In this document: piece after piece, positions 17,906 through 28,600 of the stretch
Position numbering within the stretch: the stretch's first letter is position 1
Layout: the number at the start of each line of letters is the position of its first letter
From: an uncultured Eubacteriales bacterium
Lineage (GTDB): Bacteria > Bacillota > Clostridia > TANB77 > CAG-508
Assembly: GCA_902492015.1 (NCBI GenBank)
Contig: CABUJR010000001.1
Coordinates: 62,001-126,000, forward strand
Direction of reading: 5' to 3'
DNA: 64,000 bases
Translations under genes and position numbers: made by a program
Notes under the pieces: generated by a model
The model's database searches: none
Seen by the model: the letters and a program-made list of their open reading frames with translations, nothing else
What the model was told of the DNA's origin: nothing

Positions 17906-20521
17906 TTAGTTAAATTTTATTTCATTTCCATAGTATGCATCTAATAAAATTTGTTTAATTTCTGAAACAAGTGGAACTCTTGGGTTTACTGTTGTACATT
18001 GATCTTCAAAAGCTCTATCTGCTAATGTATCAACTTTTGCTAAAAATTCTGCTTCATCAATTCCACAATCTTTTAAAGATTTTTCTTCACCTAATTTTTC
18101 ATTTAATTCTAATACCGCTTTTACTAAAGAATTTACACCTTCTTGTGATGTAGAAGCTGGTAATCCTAATCTTCTAGCTAAATTTGCATATCTCTCATCT
18201 GCAACATAATGTTCATATTTTGGCCATGAAACCATTTTTGTTGGAGCTGTTCCATTATATTTTATTACATAAGGTAAAATTATAGCATTTGCCTTACCAT
18301 GTGGAATATGGAATTCTCCTCCTAATTTATGAGCTATAGAGTGGTTAACTCCTAAGAATGCATTTGTAAATGCCATACCTGCTATACAACTTGCGTTATG
18401 CATTTTCTCTCTTGCTTCTTTGTTTGAGCCTTCTTCATAGGCTACTGGTAAATATTTAAATACCAATTCTACAGCTTTTTCTGCTAAACCATCTGTATAA
18501 TCAGAAGCCATAACAGATACATAAGCTTCTAAAGCATGTGTTAAAACATCCATACCTGTATCTGCTGTTAATTTTTTAGGTAATGTCATTACTAAATCTG
18601 GATCTACTATTGCAACATCTGGTGTTAACTCATAATCTGCTAGAGGATATTTCATATTTTTCTCTTTATCAGATATAACAGCAAATGAAGTTACTTCTGA
18701 ACCTGTTCCTGAAGTAGTTGGTATAGAAACCATTTTACATTTTATTCCAAGCTTTGGGAATTTATATGTTCTTTTTCTAATATCCATAAATTTTAATTTT
18801 AAACCTTCAACATCAGCATCTGGATATTCATAGAAAAGCCACATTCCTTTTGCTGCATCCATTGCACTACCACCACCAAGTGCGATAATTACATCTGGTT
18901 TAAATACATTCATTGCAGCAACACCTTTTCTTATTGTTGTAAAAGATGGATCTGGTTCTACTTCTGAGAATATTTCTGCATGAACATAAGACATTCTTTT
19001 TCTTAAATGATATAAGATTTTATCAACATATCCAAATTGTACCATTGATGGATCTGTTACTATAAATGCTCTTGATATATCAGGCATTTTTTCTAGATAT
19101 GCTATAGAGCCTGCCTCAAAGAATATTTTTTCTGGAACTTTAAACCATTGCATATTAACCCTCCTCTTAGCAACTCTTTTTATATTTATTAAATTAACTG
19201 ATGATACATTTGATGTTGTAGAATTTCCTCCGAAAGTACCACAACCTAATGTTAATGATGGCATATTTGTATTATAAATATCACCTATTGCTCCATGTGT
19301 TGATGGAGAATTTACTATTATTCTTCCTGTTTTTACTGTTTTAGAAAATTTTAATATTGTTTCTTTATTTTCAGAATGGATTACAGCAGAATGTCCCATT
19401 CCACCAAATTTTATTAATCTATCTGCTAAATCAATTCCATCATCTGATGTTTTTACAGTATAATATGCTAATACTGGACTTAATTTCTCTTTAGAAAATG
19501 GATGTTCATCACCAACTCCATTTTCTTTTACTACTAATACTTTTGTATTTTCTGGAATTTTAAATCCAGCCCAAGTAGCTATTGTTAGTGGACTTTGTCC
19601 AGCTATTGCTCCATTTAATTTATTATTATGTTCTTTATCAAACATAACCTCTTGAAGTTTTGCTTTTTCTTCTTCATTTACAAAATAGCAATTAAGTTGT
19701 TTCATTTCTTTTTCAAAGTCTTTTGCTATTTCTTTGTCAACTATAACAGATTGTTCTGAAGCACAAATCATACCATTATCGAAAGATTTAGACATAACTA
19801 AATCTGTAACAGCTCTTTTTAGTTTAGCTGTACTATCTATATAACAAGGTACATTACCTGGTCCAACTCCTAAAGCAGGTTTTCCACTTGAATATGCAGC
19901 TTTAACCATGCCAGAACCACCTGTTGCTAAAATTAAATCAACATCAGGATGATTCATTAATAAGCTAGTTGCTAAAACTGATGGTTTATCAATCCATAAT
20001 ATACAATCTTCTGGAGCTCCTTCAGAAACAGCTGCTTTTCTAACAACTTCTGCTGCTTCCCTACTACAATTTTGTGCAGATGGGTGAAAACCAAAAATTA
20101 TAACATTTCTTGTTTTAGCTGAAATCATAGATTTGAACATAACTGTTGAAGTTGGATTTGTAACAGGTGTTACTCCTGCAATTACACCAATAGGCTCAGC
20201 AATTAAAGAATATCCTTCTTCTTCATTTTTAGAAATTACACCAACTGTTTTATCATTTTTTATACTATGATAAACATATTCAGTTGCAAACATGTTTTTA
20301 GTTATTTTATCTTCATAGATACCTCTACCTGTTTCTTCAACTGCCATTTTGGCTAATCTCATGTGATTATCAAGTCCAGCCATAGACATTTTCTTTACTA
20401 TTCTGTCAACTTGTTCTTGATCTAATTTTTTATATTCTTCTGAAGCTTTCCTTGCTCTTTTAACAAGATCATTAATCATCTTCTCAATTTCAAGTCTTTC
20501 TTCATCCGTTACTTCTGCCAT
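17906..20521 (-). CDS. adhE: Bifunctional acetaldehyde-CoA/alcohol dehydrogenase
   Basis: 871 residues, full length. The N-terminal half is the CoA-acylating aldehyde dehydrogenase, with the catalytic Cys in NGMICASEQSV and the nucleotide-site GVGPGNVPCY. A linker near 445-455 leads to the iron-dependent alcohol dehydrogenase half, with GGGSAMDAAKGMW, TSGTGSEVTSFAV and the metal-binding His of LGVNHSIAHKLGGEFHIPHGKAN. It reduces acetyl-CoA to ethanol and regenerates NAD+ during fermentation, forming cytosolic spirosomes in other bacteria. Strong AGGAGG. Monocistronic. Confidence 0.98.
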   Translation of the reverse strand: MAEVTDEERLEIEKMINDLVKRARKASEEYKKLDQEQVDRIVKKMSMAGLDNHMRLAKMAVEETGRGIYEDKITKNMFATEYVYHSIKNDKTVGVISKNEEEGYSLIAEPIGVIAGVTPVTNPTSTVMFKSMISAKTRNVIIFGFHPSAQNCSREAAEVVRKAAVSEGAPEDCILWIDKPSVLATSLLMNHPDVDLILATGGSGMVKAAYSSGKPALGVGPGNVPCYIDSTAKLKRAVTDLVMSKSFDNGMICASEQSVIVDKEIAKDFEKEMKQLNCYFVNEEEKAKLQEVMFDKEHNNKLNGAIAGQSPLTIATWAGFKIPENTKVLVVKENGVGDEHPFSKEKLSPVLAYYTVKTSDDGIDLADRLIKFGGMGHSAVIHSENKETILKFSKTVKTGRIIVNSPSTHGAIGDIYNTNMPSLTLGCGTFGGNSTTSNVSSVNLINIKRVAKRRVNMQWFKVPEKIFFEAGSIAYLEKMPDISRAFIVTDPSMVQFGYVDKILYHLRKRMSYVHAEIFSEVEPDPSFTTIRKGVAAMNVFKPDVIIALGGGSAMDAAKGMWLFYEYPDADVEGLKLKFMDIRKRTYKFPKLGIKCKMVSIPTTSGTGSEVTSFAVISDKEKNMKYPLADYELTPDVAIVDPDLVMTLPKKLTADTGMDVLTHALEAYVSVMASDYTDGLAEKAVELVFKYLPVAYEEGSNKEAREKMHNASCIAGMAFTNAFLGVNHSIAHKLGGEFHIPHGKANAIILPYVIKYNGTAPTKMVSWPKYEHYVADERYANLARRLGLPASTSQEGVNSLVKAVLELNEKLGEEKSLKDCGIDEAEFLAKVDTLADRAFEDQCTTVNPRVPLVSEIKQILLDAYYGNEIKFN

Positions 20522-20620
20522 AACGTACCTCCTTAATTTTTATTTTCTTTATTAGTATATATATAATTTAAAACAAATACAAGATATTTATACCAAAAAT
20601 TTGCTACATATTTTGTTAAA

Positions 20621-20652
20621 AAAGAGACGAATTTAATAAAATTCATCTCTTT
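20621..20652 (-). terminator. Terminator of the gene at 20674
   Basis: AAAGAGACGAATT and AATTCATCTCTTT pair with one mismatch, followed by a T-run on the minus strand. Confidence 0.75.
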
Positions 20653-20673
20653 GATTGAATAATATCTTAATTA

Positions 20674-21237
20674 CTATTTTATTTCAAATTCTTCTGAATA
20701 GACTAGGTTGTCCTCTTGATAACTACCTGCGTTTTTTCCTATTCTGTATATTCCATCTTCTAAACTACCATAGTACTCATTCCATTTTATATTAAATGTA
20801 ACTTGATTTTTTTCATCTCTTTTATATGCAATTAGTCTTGTAATTTTGCTTTTAGTTGGTTCAATTTCTTGCCACTCGTCTCCATCTTTTCTTTCAATTA
20901 TATAGTCTTCTCCCCATCCATATTGATCTTCATTATTATCTGTTATAACAACAGTAACTCCATCTCTACTTATTGTATCTTCCAAAACTTCTATTGTTAC
21001 ATTCTCTATGCTTCTATTGTAATTTAATTCTATATTAGTTGAATTATTTACATCTTCAGTTTCGTGACTAATATCTGGTGTGTAAGCAGTAGTAAAACTC
21101 TGTTCTTTTTCAGTTTCACTATTTAGTTTTTTGCTTTTTTGAGAAAATATAGTTATAATTATATTTTTATAATTTAAAACAATGATTCCAATTAAAATTA
21201 TTAAAACTATTAACAAAAACTTTATTTTCTTATTCAT
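20674..21237 (-). CDS. Membrane-anchored protein with a bacterial Ig-like domain
   Basis: 187 residues. One N-terminal anchor (residues 5-25), a Ser/Thr/Glu-rich spacer, then a C-terminal beta domain of about 100 residues: VTVVITDNNEDQYGWGEDYIIE, a Trp-containing IKWNEYYGSLEDGIYRIGK and a final EFEIK strand. This resembles the Ig-like module found in other Firmicutes surface proteins. Likely an envelope protein; no enzyme motif. Monocistronic with its own terminator. Confidence 0.65.
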   Translation of the reverse strand: MNKKIKFLLIVLIILIGIIVLNYKNIIITIFSQKSKKLNSETEKEQSFTTAYTPDISHETEDVNNSTNIELNYNRSIENVTIEVLEDTISRDGVTVVITDNNEDQYGWGEDYIIERKDGDEWQEIEPTKSKITRLIAYKRDEKNQVTFNIKWNEYYGSLEDGIYRIGKNAGSYQEDNLVYSEEFEIK

Positions 21238-21401
21238 AATTTTCTCCCCAACGTATTTAATATTTATTCAAATCTTTACTCTCATTTATTTTAATTTATT
21301 GAAATCACTAATTAACATATATCACATATCATATTAATAATCAATATTTGGTAAATACTTTATATAATAAACATCTAAAATTTTCATATAATATAAAAAA
21401 C

Positions 21402-21435
21402 TTAGATATTTATGCAACAAATCATAAACATCTAA
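21402..21435 (-). terminator. Terminator of the M23 peptidase gene
   Basis: TTAGATATTTATG and CATAAACATCTAA pair with one mismatch, followed by a T-run on the minus strand. Confidence 0.7.
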
Positions 21436-21446
21436 ATTTTAATTTT

Positions 21447-22517
21447 CTAATATAAATAGTTTAGTGGATTTACAGGTGTACCATTTATTCTTATTTCTAA
21501 GTGTAAATGTGGTCCTGTTGAATTTCCTGTAGAACCTACTGCTGCAATAGTTGTATCTGGTCCAACGCTTTGTCCAGGTGAAACATATAATGCGCTACAA
21601 TGTGCATAATATGATTGAATACCATTTCCATGATCTACTATTACTAAATTTCCATAAGTTCCTTTATAAGCAGCAAAGCTTACTGTTCCTTGAGCAATAG
21701 CTCTTATTCCAGTACCTGCAGATGCTGATATATCAACACCTGTATGTGCAGAAGATCTTACAGAACTTCTACTTCCAAATCTTGATGATATAGAACCACT
21801 TACTGGTACTGAAAGTGCAAGCCCATTTAAGCTTCCAGATGGTGCAGAACTTGCTGTTGTACTTGTTGCTAAACGCATACTTTTAGCTTTCTTTTCTGCT
21901 GCTTCTTTTTCAGCTTTTTCCTTTGCTATTCTTTCTTCTTCAGCTTTTTTAGTTTCATATTCAGTAACTTTTGCAACCTTAAAATCATTTAAAGTATTCA
22001 TTGCTACTTCTTTTGAATCTATTTTTAAGTCTGTTGAATATACATCAATTATACCTAATTTAAGGTCAACTTCTGGTGTTAATCCGTTTTTTAAATCGTT
22101 TATAATGCTCTCAGCTTCTTCTTGAGTTGCAACAATTACTTTTTGCTCTCCATCAGATGTTACAGCAAAAGCTTTATAAGTTGTAGTTGTTGCATTTTCA
22201 ACAGCAAGCATTACTTCTTTTTCTTCTATTGCTTTATCCCTATTAATTAGTTTTAATTCGTACTCTGGTAATGTTTCAATTTCCTTATATGCAATATTAC
22301 CAGAAGTATCATTTATATATTGTTCAATTTTTCTTTCTATTCTTTCTTTATTATTTACAAATCCAATAGTTTCACCTGATATTGTGACTTCATATGCAGG
22401 TTTGTATTTTATACCTACTACAGTTAAAACCATAGCAGAACCTATTGTAACAAGTTTTAGGGTTTTTGCAGCTTCTTTTGTATAATATTTAACCCAATTT
22501 ACTAAAATAAAATTCAC
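21447..22517 (-). CDS. M23/LytM-type metallopeptidase, membrane anchored
   Basis: 356 residues. A short cytoplasmic N-terminus, one anchor near 20-38, a G5-like or SpoIIQ-like stalk, a Lys/Glu-rich helix (EEERIAKEKAEKEAAEKK), a Ser-rich linker, then the M23 domain with HTGVDISASAGT and the HLHLEIR motif at residues 337-343. M23 enzymes cut peptidoglycan peptide bridges. The start is doubtful: GTG at 22517 lies only one base after AAGGAG, so a nearby non-ATG start is possible. Monocistronic. Confidence 0.88.
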   Translation of the reverse strand: MNFILVNWVKYYTKEAAKTLKLVTIGSAMVLTVVGIKYKPAYEVTISGETIGFVNNKERIERKIEQYINDTSGNIAYKEIETLPEYELKLINRDKAIEEKEVMLAVENATTTTYKAFAVTSDGEQKVIVATQEEAESIINDLKNGLTPEVDLKLGIIDVYSTDLKIDSKEVAMNTLNDFKVAKVTEYETKKAEEERIAKEKAEKEAAEKKAKSMRLATSTTASSAPSGSLNGLALSVPVSGSISSRFGSRSSVRSSAHTGVDISASAGTGIRAIAQGTVSFAAYKGTYGNLVIVDHGNGIQSYYAHCSALYVSPGQSVGPDTTIAAVGSTGNSTGPHLHLEIRINGTPVNPLNYLY

Positions 22518-22916
22518 TCTCCTTTTTAAGCTTTTTTAAATGCGTCACTAATCACTATTATACTATAAAAATAATGCCATTTCAACAACAAAAATTCTTG
22601 TTAAACAATTTTAAACACATTTATCCTATTTTTTTCTTTTGTGCTTTAGTCATATTTATAGTTTACTTTTTGTTATTCGTTTTTTCTTGCTTTTTCTTCA
22701 TTTTTCTATGCATTCGATTTTTTGTCTTTTTGTTTTTGGTGGTATTTTTTGCTTTTTTTATATACATTTTTTATTATTTTTCCCAAAAATTTATAAAAAA
22801 ACATAGTAAATTTTTGAAATTTTGTTAAGTTAATACTATTTAAAATTTTGAGTTTATATTATTCTTTTAGTAAATTTACAAAAATTTATATTTCATATTA
22901 TATTATATTAATAAAA
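22518..22916. other. Gene-free, strand-asymmetric T-rich stretch
   Basis: About 400 bases with extreme T excess on the plus strand. A hydrophobic 84-codon frame at 22574-22828 is what T-rich DNA gives by chance and has no ribosome site. I see no structure beyond the terminator at 22917. Confidence 0.5.
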
Positions 22917-22946
22917 AAAGATAAGAATTACAAAATTCTTATCTTT
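22917..22946 (-). terminator. Terminator after copy B
   Basis: AAAGATAAGAATT and AATTCTTATCTTT pair perfectly around ACAA, with a T-run after it on the minus strand. Confidence 0.85.
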
Positions 22947-22953
22947 CTAATTT

Positions 22954-24846
22954 TTAATTTTTATTAGAGATTAACGACCTCCGCCGCCTCCGCCGCCTCC
23001 GGCCAAAACCTCCTCCACTAGAAAATCCTCCTCCTGAACCTGTGCCAGAAGAATAATTTGTTACACTTCCTATAGAAGAATTTATATTATTAATAAAATT
23101 AAAGTTATTATTACTACTTAACATATACATATACACATAGTGACTTCTTAAATACTGTTCATCATTTAATTCTGGATATCTCACTTTTAATTGTTTTATT
23201 ACTTTATCTGATATTCCAAATACAGTTGCGAAAACTAAAAATTTTTCCCATAATACCAAATCTGGAACTTCTTTTTCATCAAGCATTGAAAAGTCTTCCA
23301 TATACTTTTTTAAAGCTTTCCATTTTTCTTTTTCATCAATTCCTTTTTGAGTAAATCCATTATTTCTATTAGCCATCATTATTAATAGCACAAAATTTAT
23401 TATCGATAATGCAATTACAATCAGCATAAGTATTAAATTCATCTCATTAGAAGCTAATATAAAAATACTCATAAACATAGCAAGAAAAATATATAATATT
23501 GACATTACTGATAAATTATTACCTGTTTTCCTTATTGTTTTATCAAATAACTCTTTTTCTTCTGATTTTTTCTCTGCTATATTAGAAACTTCGGTTATTA
23601 AACTTCTAGTACTGCTATAATGACTATTACAATATTTTTGAAATTCTTTCATTGAAAATTTATTATTATCTTTAGGTATCTTTGTTAAAAATTTATAAAC
23701 CTTTTCTTCATCTTCGGTTAAATCTTTTTTTCCTGACATATTTATAATAACATTTATATTTTTTTTACTTTCTGCATCTTGTTCAAAAGAGATCCAGCCT
23801 TTCAAGCAAAGATTTAACATAGTCGCAGATATTACTTGCCCTATTATTCCTTCAATAGTTGCTGTATAATACAAAAATGCTGCTTCTGCTGGTGATGCCG
23901 TTTCATCTGGAGTTTCTCTAAAATAGTCTATTTTTTGCATAGGTTCTAATTTAGGAGTTTGTTTTAATTTTTTTATATTTTTAATAGCTTTATAAGCTAA
24001 AAATGCAGAAATAACTATTGCACTAATCATAACTATTTTGGAAAATATTTCTTGTTTTTTGGCTTCCATTTTCCTTTTATTATTTGCTTCATCTGCCCAT
24101 TTAGTTTCTTCTGAAATAATAGTATCTAGTTTGGTAACATCAGATTTTTTTGTAACATTTTCAAAAACTCCTACTGGTGTAGCAATTCTAATTTCTAAAA
24201 AATTTTTACTTGGTAAATCAGTTACTGAAAAACTTATACTTGTATTAGAATCTTTATTTATAGTACCATTTAAAGGTCCATGTGCCCATACTCTCAAATC
24301 TTCCAAATTTTCTATCCCTACTGGAAGATTTATTTTTCCACTTATTTTATCAACAGACATTCCAAAATCATCGCCAATTAACTTCCAATAGATTTCAGCA
24401 CAATCAGTATATTTTACTACATGACCTTTTACAGTATATTTAATTATAAATTCTCTTGTTTTAGTACTTCCTTGATCAACTCCCCAAGCAATTTCAAATA
24501 AACCATCTTGATTTGTTAGAGCTTGGAAATTGTTCTTATCTACATGATATTGATACTCATCAGATTTGTTAAAATTTTTTATTCCATTAGTGATTTCTGT
24601 TACTGAAACATCTGTAATTTCATCATAACTACCGTCTTTTTCAAAAGTTTTGAACAAAGTATTAGTATCTGAAATAGTTACTTTCCAGTCTTCTGTTATA
24701 ATCATATCACCTGAATTTGTAACTTCAATGTCAAATTTTAATTCTTTCATATCTTGACTTGCATACGTTTTATTAGGACATAAAACAAATACTAGTATTA
24801 TAAAAAATATAAACAAACATATTTTATTCAAACTTTTATTTTTCAT
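22954..24846 (-). CDS. DUF2207-type membrane protein with Gly-rich tail (copy B)
   Basis: About 630 residues from MKNKSLNKICLF (AAGGGGGA 5 bases upstream; an ATG seven codons earlier lacks a site). Signal peptide ending near YASQD, extracytoplasmic DUF2207-like domain, membrane segment near 265-285, cytoplasmic section, two adjacent membrane segments near 450-495, and a Gly/Ser tail. It is a paralogue of the protein at 2846 (shared WEKFLVFATVFGISDKVIKQL versus a near-identical block there). In the zero frame the tail turns at CGG (plus 23001-22999) into eight Arg and SLISNKN. Skipping one C gives eight or more Gly, then Arg and TAA at 22971. Function unknown. Confidence 0.75.
   Translation of the reverse strand: MKNKSLNKICLFIFFIILVFVLCPNKTYASQDMKELKFDIEVTNSGDMIITEDWKVTISDTNTLFKTFEKDGSYDEITDVSVTEITNGIKNFNKSDEYQYHVDKNNFQALTNQDGLFEIAWGVDQGSTKTREFIIKYTVKGHVVKYTDCAEIYWKLIGDDFGMSVDKISGKINLPVGIENLEDLRVWAHGPLNGTINKDSNTSISFSVTDLPSKNFLEIRIATPVGVFENVTKKSDVTKLDTIISEETKWADEANNKRKMEAKKQEIFSKIVMISAIVISAFLAYKAIKNIKKLKQTPKLEPMQKIDYFRETPDETASPAEAAFLYYTATIEGIIGQVISATMLNLCLKGWISFEQDAESKKNINVIINMSGKKDLTEDEEKVYKFLTKIPKDNNKFSMKEFQKYCNSHYSSTRSLITEVSNIAEKKSEEKELFDKTIRKTGNNLSVMSILYIFLAMFMSIFILASNEMNLILMLIVIALSIINFVLLIMMANRNNGFTQKGIDEKEKWKALKKYMEDFSMLDEKEVPDLVLWEKFLVFATVFGISDKVIKQLKVRYPELNDEQYLRSHYVYMYMLSSNNNFNFINNINSSIGSVTNYSSGTGSGGGFSSGGGFGRRRRRRRRSLISNKN
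22999..23001 (-). other. CGG +1 frameshift site in copy B Gly tail
   Basis: Zero frame on the minus strand: GGC CGG AGG CGG CGG AGG. With the C (plus 23001) skipped: GGC GGA GGC GGC GGA GGC GGC GGA GGT CGT TAA. Confidence 0.55.
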
Positions 24847-24856
24847 AAAATCCCCC

Positions 24857-25687
24857 TTATTTTTCAAGATTATTTTTTACTACTAAAGCTTTTGCCATTG
24901 CTTTTTCAAATGCTCTAGTTCTACCATACATCTCATTTAATCGTTTATATTCTTCTAAAAGCTCTTGTCTCTGTGACTCTAAAAGTGGAGGTAGACTTCC
25001 TTTATTTTGTCTTAAAGTTTGTTGCATATCATCTGGCAAATCTTTATAAATTGGTGGCATTCCAAGTATAGAAAAATGCATTGCATCCAATGGATCCACT
25101 TCTTCTATATCTGGATATATATCTTCTAAGCCAACTAAAAAAGTTCTTCCTTGATATATATCATCTAATTTTTTTAGACCACCATTTTCATTTCTAACTC
25201 TTTCAATCTTTATAACATCTAATCTATTGGGAAGTCTAGTAGCTTTACTAAAATATTTTCCCTTATTAGTAGTTTGCTCTGTTGATAAAATTTCTTCAAT
25301 TCCATCATCATTATAAGTATTTAGAGTAACTGTTTGTATATTTCCATCTCTGTCCTTTTCAGTTCTTAATCTTCTTAATTTATCATCTGTGGCATCAACA
25401 TAGTATTTACTAGTAATTATTGTAGAATCAGGTCCAATTCCATCAAATAATATTAAACTTCCATTTTGTTCTACCACAATAATAGAATTTAATAATTCTT
25501 TTGATTTATCTGAATAGCCTTTGCAATCTGATTTTCTAAGAAAATTAGACAACCTCCAAAGTATAGAATCATATCTAGGATGTTCTGATATATAACTTGA
25601 TATACCTCTTTCGTATAAATATTGGTCTACAAACTCTCTAATTCGCATAATTTCAAGTTTTTTCTCTTCTTTTTTACTATCTTGCAT
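24857..25687 (-). CDS. Conserved hypothetical protein between smc and copy B
   Basis: 276 residues, soluble, no signal peptide. Charged N-terminus, then a region rich in beta strands (NSIIVVEQNGSLILFDGIG, STIITSKYYVDATDD, GNIQTVTLNTYNDDGIEE) and a helical C-terminus (ESQRQELLEEYKRLNEMYGR). I do not recognise the family. It starts 12 bases after the smc stop with RBS AGGGGTG, so it is probably in the smc transcript. Copy B follows 10 bases later. No function is proposed. Confidence 0.65.
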   Translation of the reverse strand: MQDSKKEEKKLEIMRIREFVDQYLYERGISSYISEHPRYDSILWRLSNFLRKSDCKGYSDKSKELLNSIIVVEQNGSLILFDGIGPDSTIITSKYYVDATDDKLRRLRTEKDRDGNIQTVTLNTYNDDGIEEILSTEQTTNKGKYFSKATRLPNRLDVIKIERVRNENGGLKKLDDIYQGRTFLVGLEDIYPDIEEVDPLDAMHFSILGMPPIYKDLPDDMQQTLRQNKGSLPPLLESQRQELLEEYKRLNEMYGRTRAFEKAMAKALVVKNNLEK

Positions 25688-25699
25688 ATTTTTACACCC

Positions 25700-28600
25700 C
25701 TATTTAAGTTTCATTGATAATAATTTACTTATACCCTTTTCTTCCATTGTAATTCCATAAACAGTATCCGCTGCTTCCATAGTTCCTTTTCTGTGAGTAA
25801 TTACTAAAAATTGAGAATCTTTTGAGAATTTTTTCAAATATTCTGCAAATCTATAAACATTAACATCATCAAGGGCTGCCTCAATCTCATCTAATACACA
25901 AAATGGTGCTGGATTCATTTTTAATATAGCAAATAGTAAAGCAATCGCTGTAAATGCTTTTTCTCCACCTGATAGAAGCATCATATTTTGCAATTTTTTT
26001 CCTGGTGGTTGAACTGCTATATCAATTCCACACTCAAGTATATTTTCTTCATCAGCAAGAATAAGTTCTGCTTTTCCTCCACCAAATAATTCTGTAAATA
26101 CTTCTCCAAAGTTTTTATTAATGATTTTAAATTGTTCTGCAAATTGTTTTTTCATTGTTTCTGTCATTTCAGAAATTATCTTTTTTAATTTACTACTAGA
26201 ATCTTCTAAATCTAATCTTTGTTCGCTCATAAAATCATATCTTTCTTTAAGTTCTTGATATTCTTTTATTGCATCAACATTTATGCTTCCTAAATCTCTA
26301 ATTTCATTTCTTAAAGAATTTACTTGTTTTTGAACCTCTGTAGGATTTTTTATTTTCTCAATATTTCCTACAGTATTTGGTGTTAATTCATATTCTTCCC
26401 ACATTTTGTTAATTATTTGGTTTAATTCAAGCTCTATTTTTGATTTTTTCAAATCTAATTTTGAAATATGATTTTTCAAATTTTCTATTTTTTCATTTTG
26501 CTCTTCAATATCTTTTTCAACATTATTTAATTTTTCATTTTTATTTGTTCTTTCTTGTTTTAATTTTTCAACTTTATCAGAACTTTCTAAAATTTCTTTT
26601 TCTAAATCAATAATTTTTTGTTTTGTTTCTGTTATTTTTAGCTCTATATCTTGATTATCAACCAAAATTTTTTCTCTAGTAGATTTTTTATTTTGTATAC
26701 TCAAAGTATTTTTATCAATTTCTGAAGTTATTCTTTCCATAATTTCATTTATAGACATCTCACTCTCATCAAAAGATGAAACTGAAATTTTTAAATTTGT
26801 AATATCAAAATTTAAATCATCTATGTATTTTTGATTATCTTTATTTAATTTTGTAAATTCTTCAATTACAATATTCAAAGATGCATTTTCTTCGTCCATT
26901 TTTGAAACTTTTTCATTTAATTCTTTTTGTTTTAAAATATTTTCTTCTTTCTCACTTTTTATATTATCTAAATCTGCTCTTAATTTAGATAATTTATAGT
27001 CAAGCTTTTCTATTTCTAGGTCAATACTATCTATTTTCTGTTTTTCAGTAGCATAAACTATTTCTAGTTCTTGTGCTTCTTTTTGTTTTTCTTCAAATTT
27101 TGTTAACAAACTTGAAATACTATTTTCATATTTTTCTTTTTCTTCTTGTAGTTTTTCTATTTTATTTTTTATTTCAGATAAATCTTTTTCTAGTATTTTT
27201 ATTTCTTTTCCTCTTCCTAAAATACTAGCTGTTTTTGTTGCAACAGAACCTCCACTTATAGCACCAGAAGGATTTATTACATCTCCTTTTAAAGTTACTA
27301 TTTTAAATTTATAAGAATTTTGTCTTGCAAGTTTTATTGCAGAATTAATGTCTTCTACAATTACAGTTCTTCCTAACAAGCTTAATATAATTTCATTATA
27401 TTTTTTATCTGTTTTAACTAAATCAGAAGCAATTCCAATTATTCCATCTATTTTGTTTGTATTTATTCCAGATACTTTTTGCCCTTTTACAGAAGAAATT
27501 GGTAAGAAAGAAGCTCTACCCAAGTTATTATCTCTTAAATAATTTACTAGTTTTTTTGCTTCTTCTTCAGTATCTGTAACTATATTTTGAATACTTGCAC
27601 CTAAAGTCATTTCTATTGCAAGTTCATATTTTTTTTCTACAGAAATTAAGTTAGCTAAAACTCCATGAACACCTTTAGCAAGAGAGGAATCTTTTTCTGT
27701 TGCTTCTATTAATGCTTTAACACTTTTTGCATATCCTTCCTTTTCTTTTTCTGTTTCAACTAAAAATTTATATCGTGCTTCTTTTATTCTATATTCAGAT
27801 TGATGTACATTAATTTTTGTATCATAATCTTTTAATTTTTGAGAGCTTACATCTTTCTCACTTTTCATCTCTAATAGTTTTTTATTTATACTATTTTTAC
27901 TTTTTTCTAATTCATAAAATCCTCTAGAGCTTTCTTCTTTATTAGTTCTTGTAGAATCAAGTTCTGATATAGTTTCTTGAATTTCATTTTTTAGAGTTTT
28001 TTCTCTTTTTTCTAAATTTTCATAATTTGCTTTTTCTGTATTTACTTCTGCTATTATTTCATATTTATCATCAATATTTTTTTGTACAATTTGTTTTTTA
28101 CTTTCTATTTCTAGCTCTTTTTCAGATAAAGTTTTTGAATATTTAGCTAGTTCTTCCTCTTTTTCTTTTAATTCTTTTTCAAATTTTTCTTTATTGGTAA
28201 ATAAATTATTTTTCTTTTCTAATTTCTGATTTTTCTCTTCTTCTAATTCTTTATTTTGTTTTTCTAAATCTTCAATTTCAAGAGCATATCTTTCATAATT
28301 TTCTTTATTATTAGATAGTCTTTCTGTTAATACACCTATTTCTGAATTATATTGTTCTCTTTTTTGGTTTCCTTCAAAACCTAAATTTTGAGTTTCCTCA
28401 ATCCTTTCAATTAATAAATCTACTTGCTCTTTTAATTCTTCTTTTTTTACTTGCAATTCATTTAAGTTTTCATTCTCTCTAACTTGGTTTGTTTCTAGAA
28501 TTTCTATATTTTCAAGTATATCATCAATTTGCTTTTTAAAATCTTCTATATTATACAAAAATAAACCAACTTCGATATTTTTAAGTTCTTCTCTTAAATT

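Noticed and set aside
22574..22828. Hydrophobic 84-codon frame in the gap upstream of the M23 peptidase gene
   Set aside because: Phe/Ile/Tyr-rich translation of T-rich DNA, no ribosome binding site, no known pattern.
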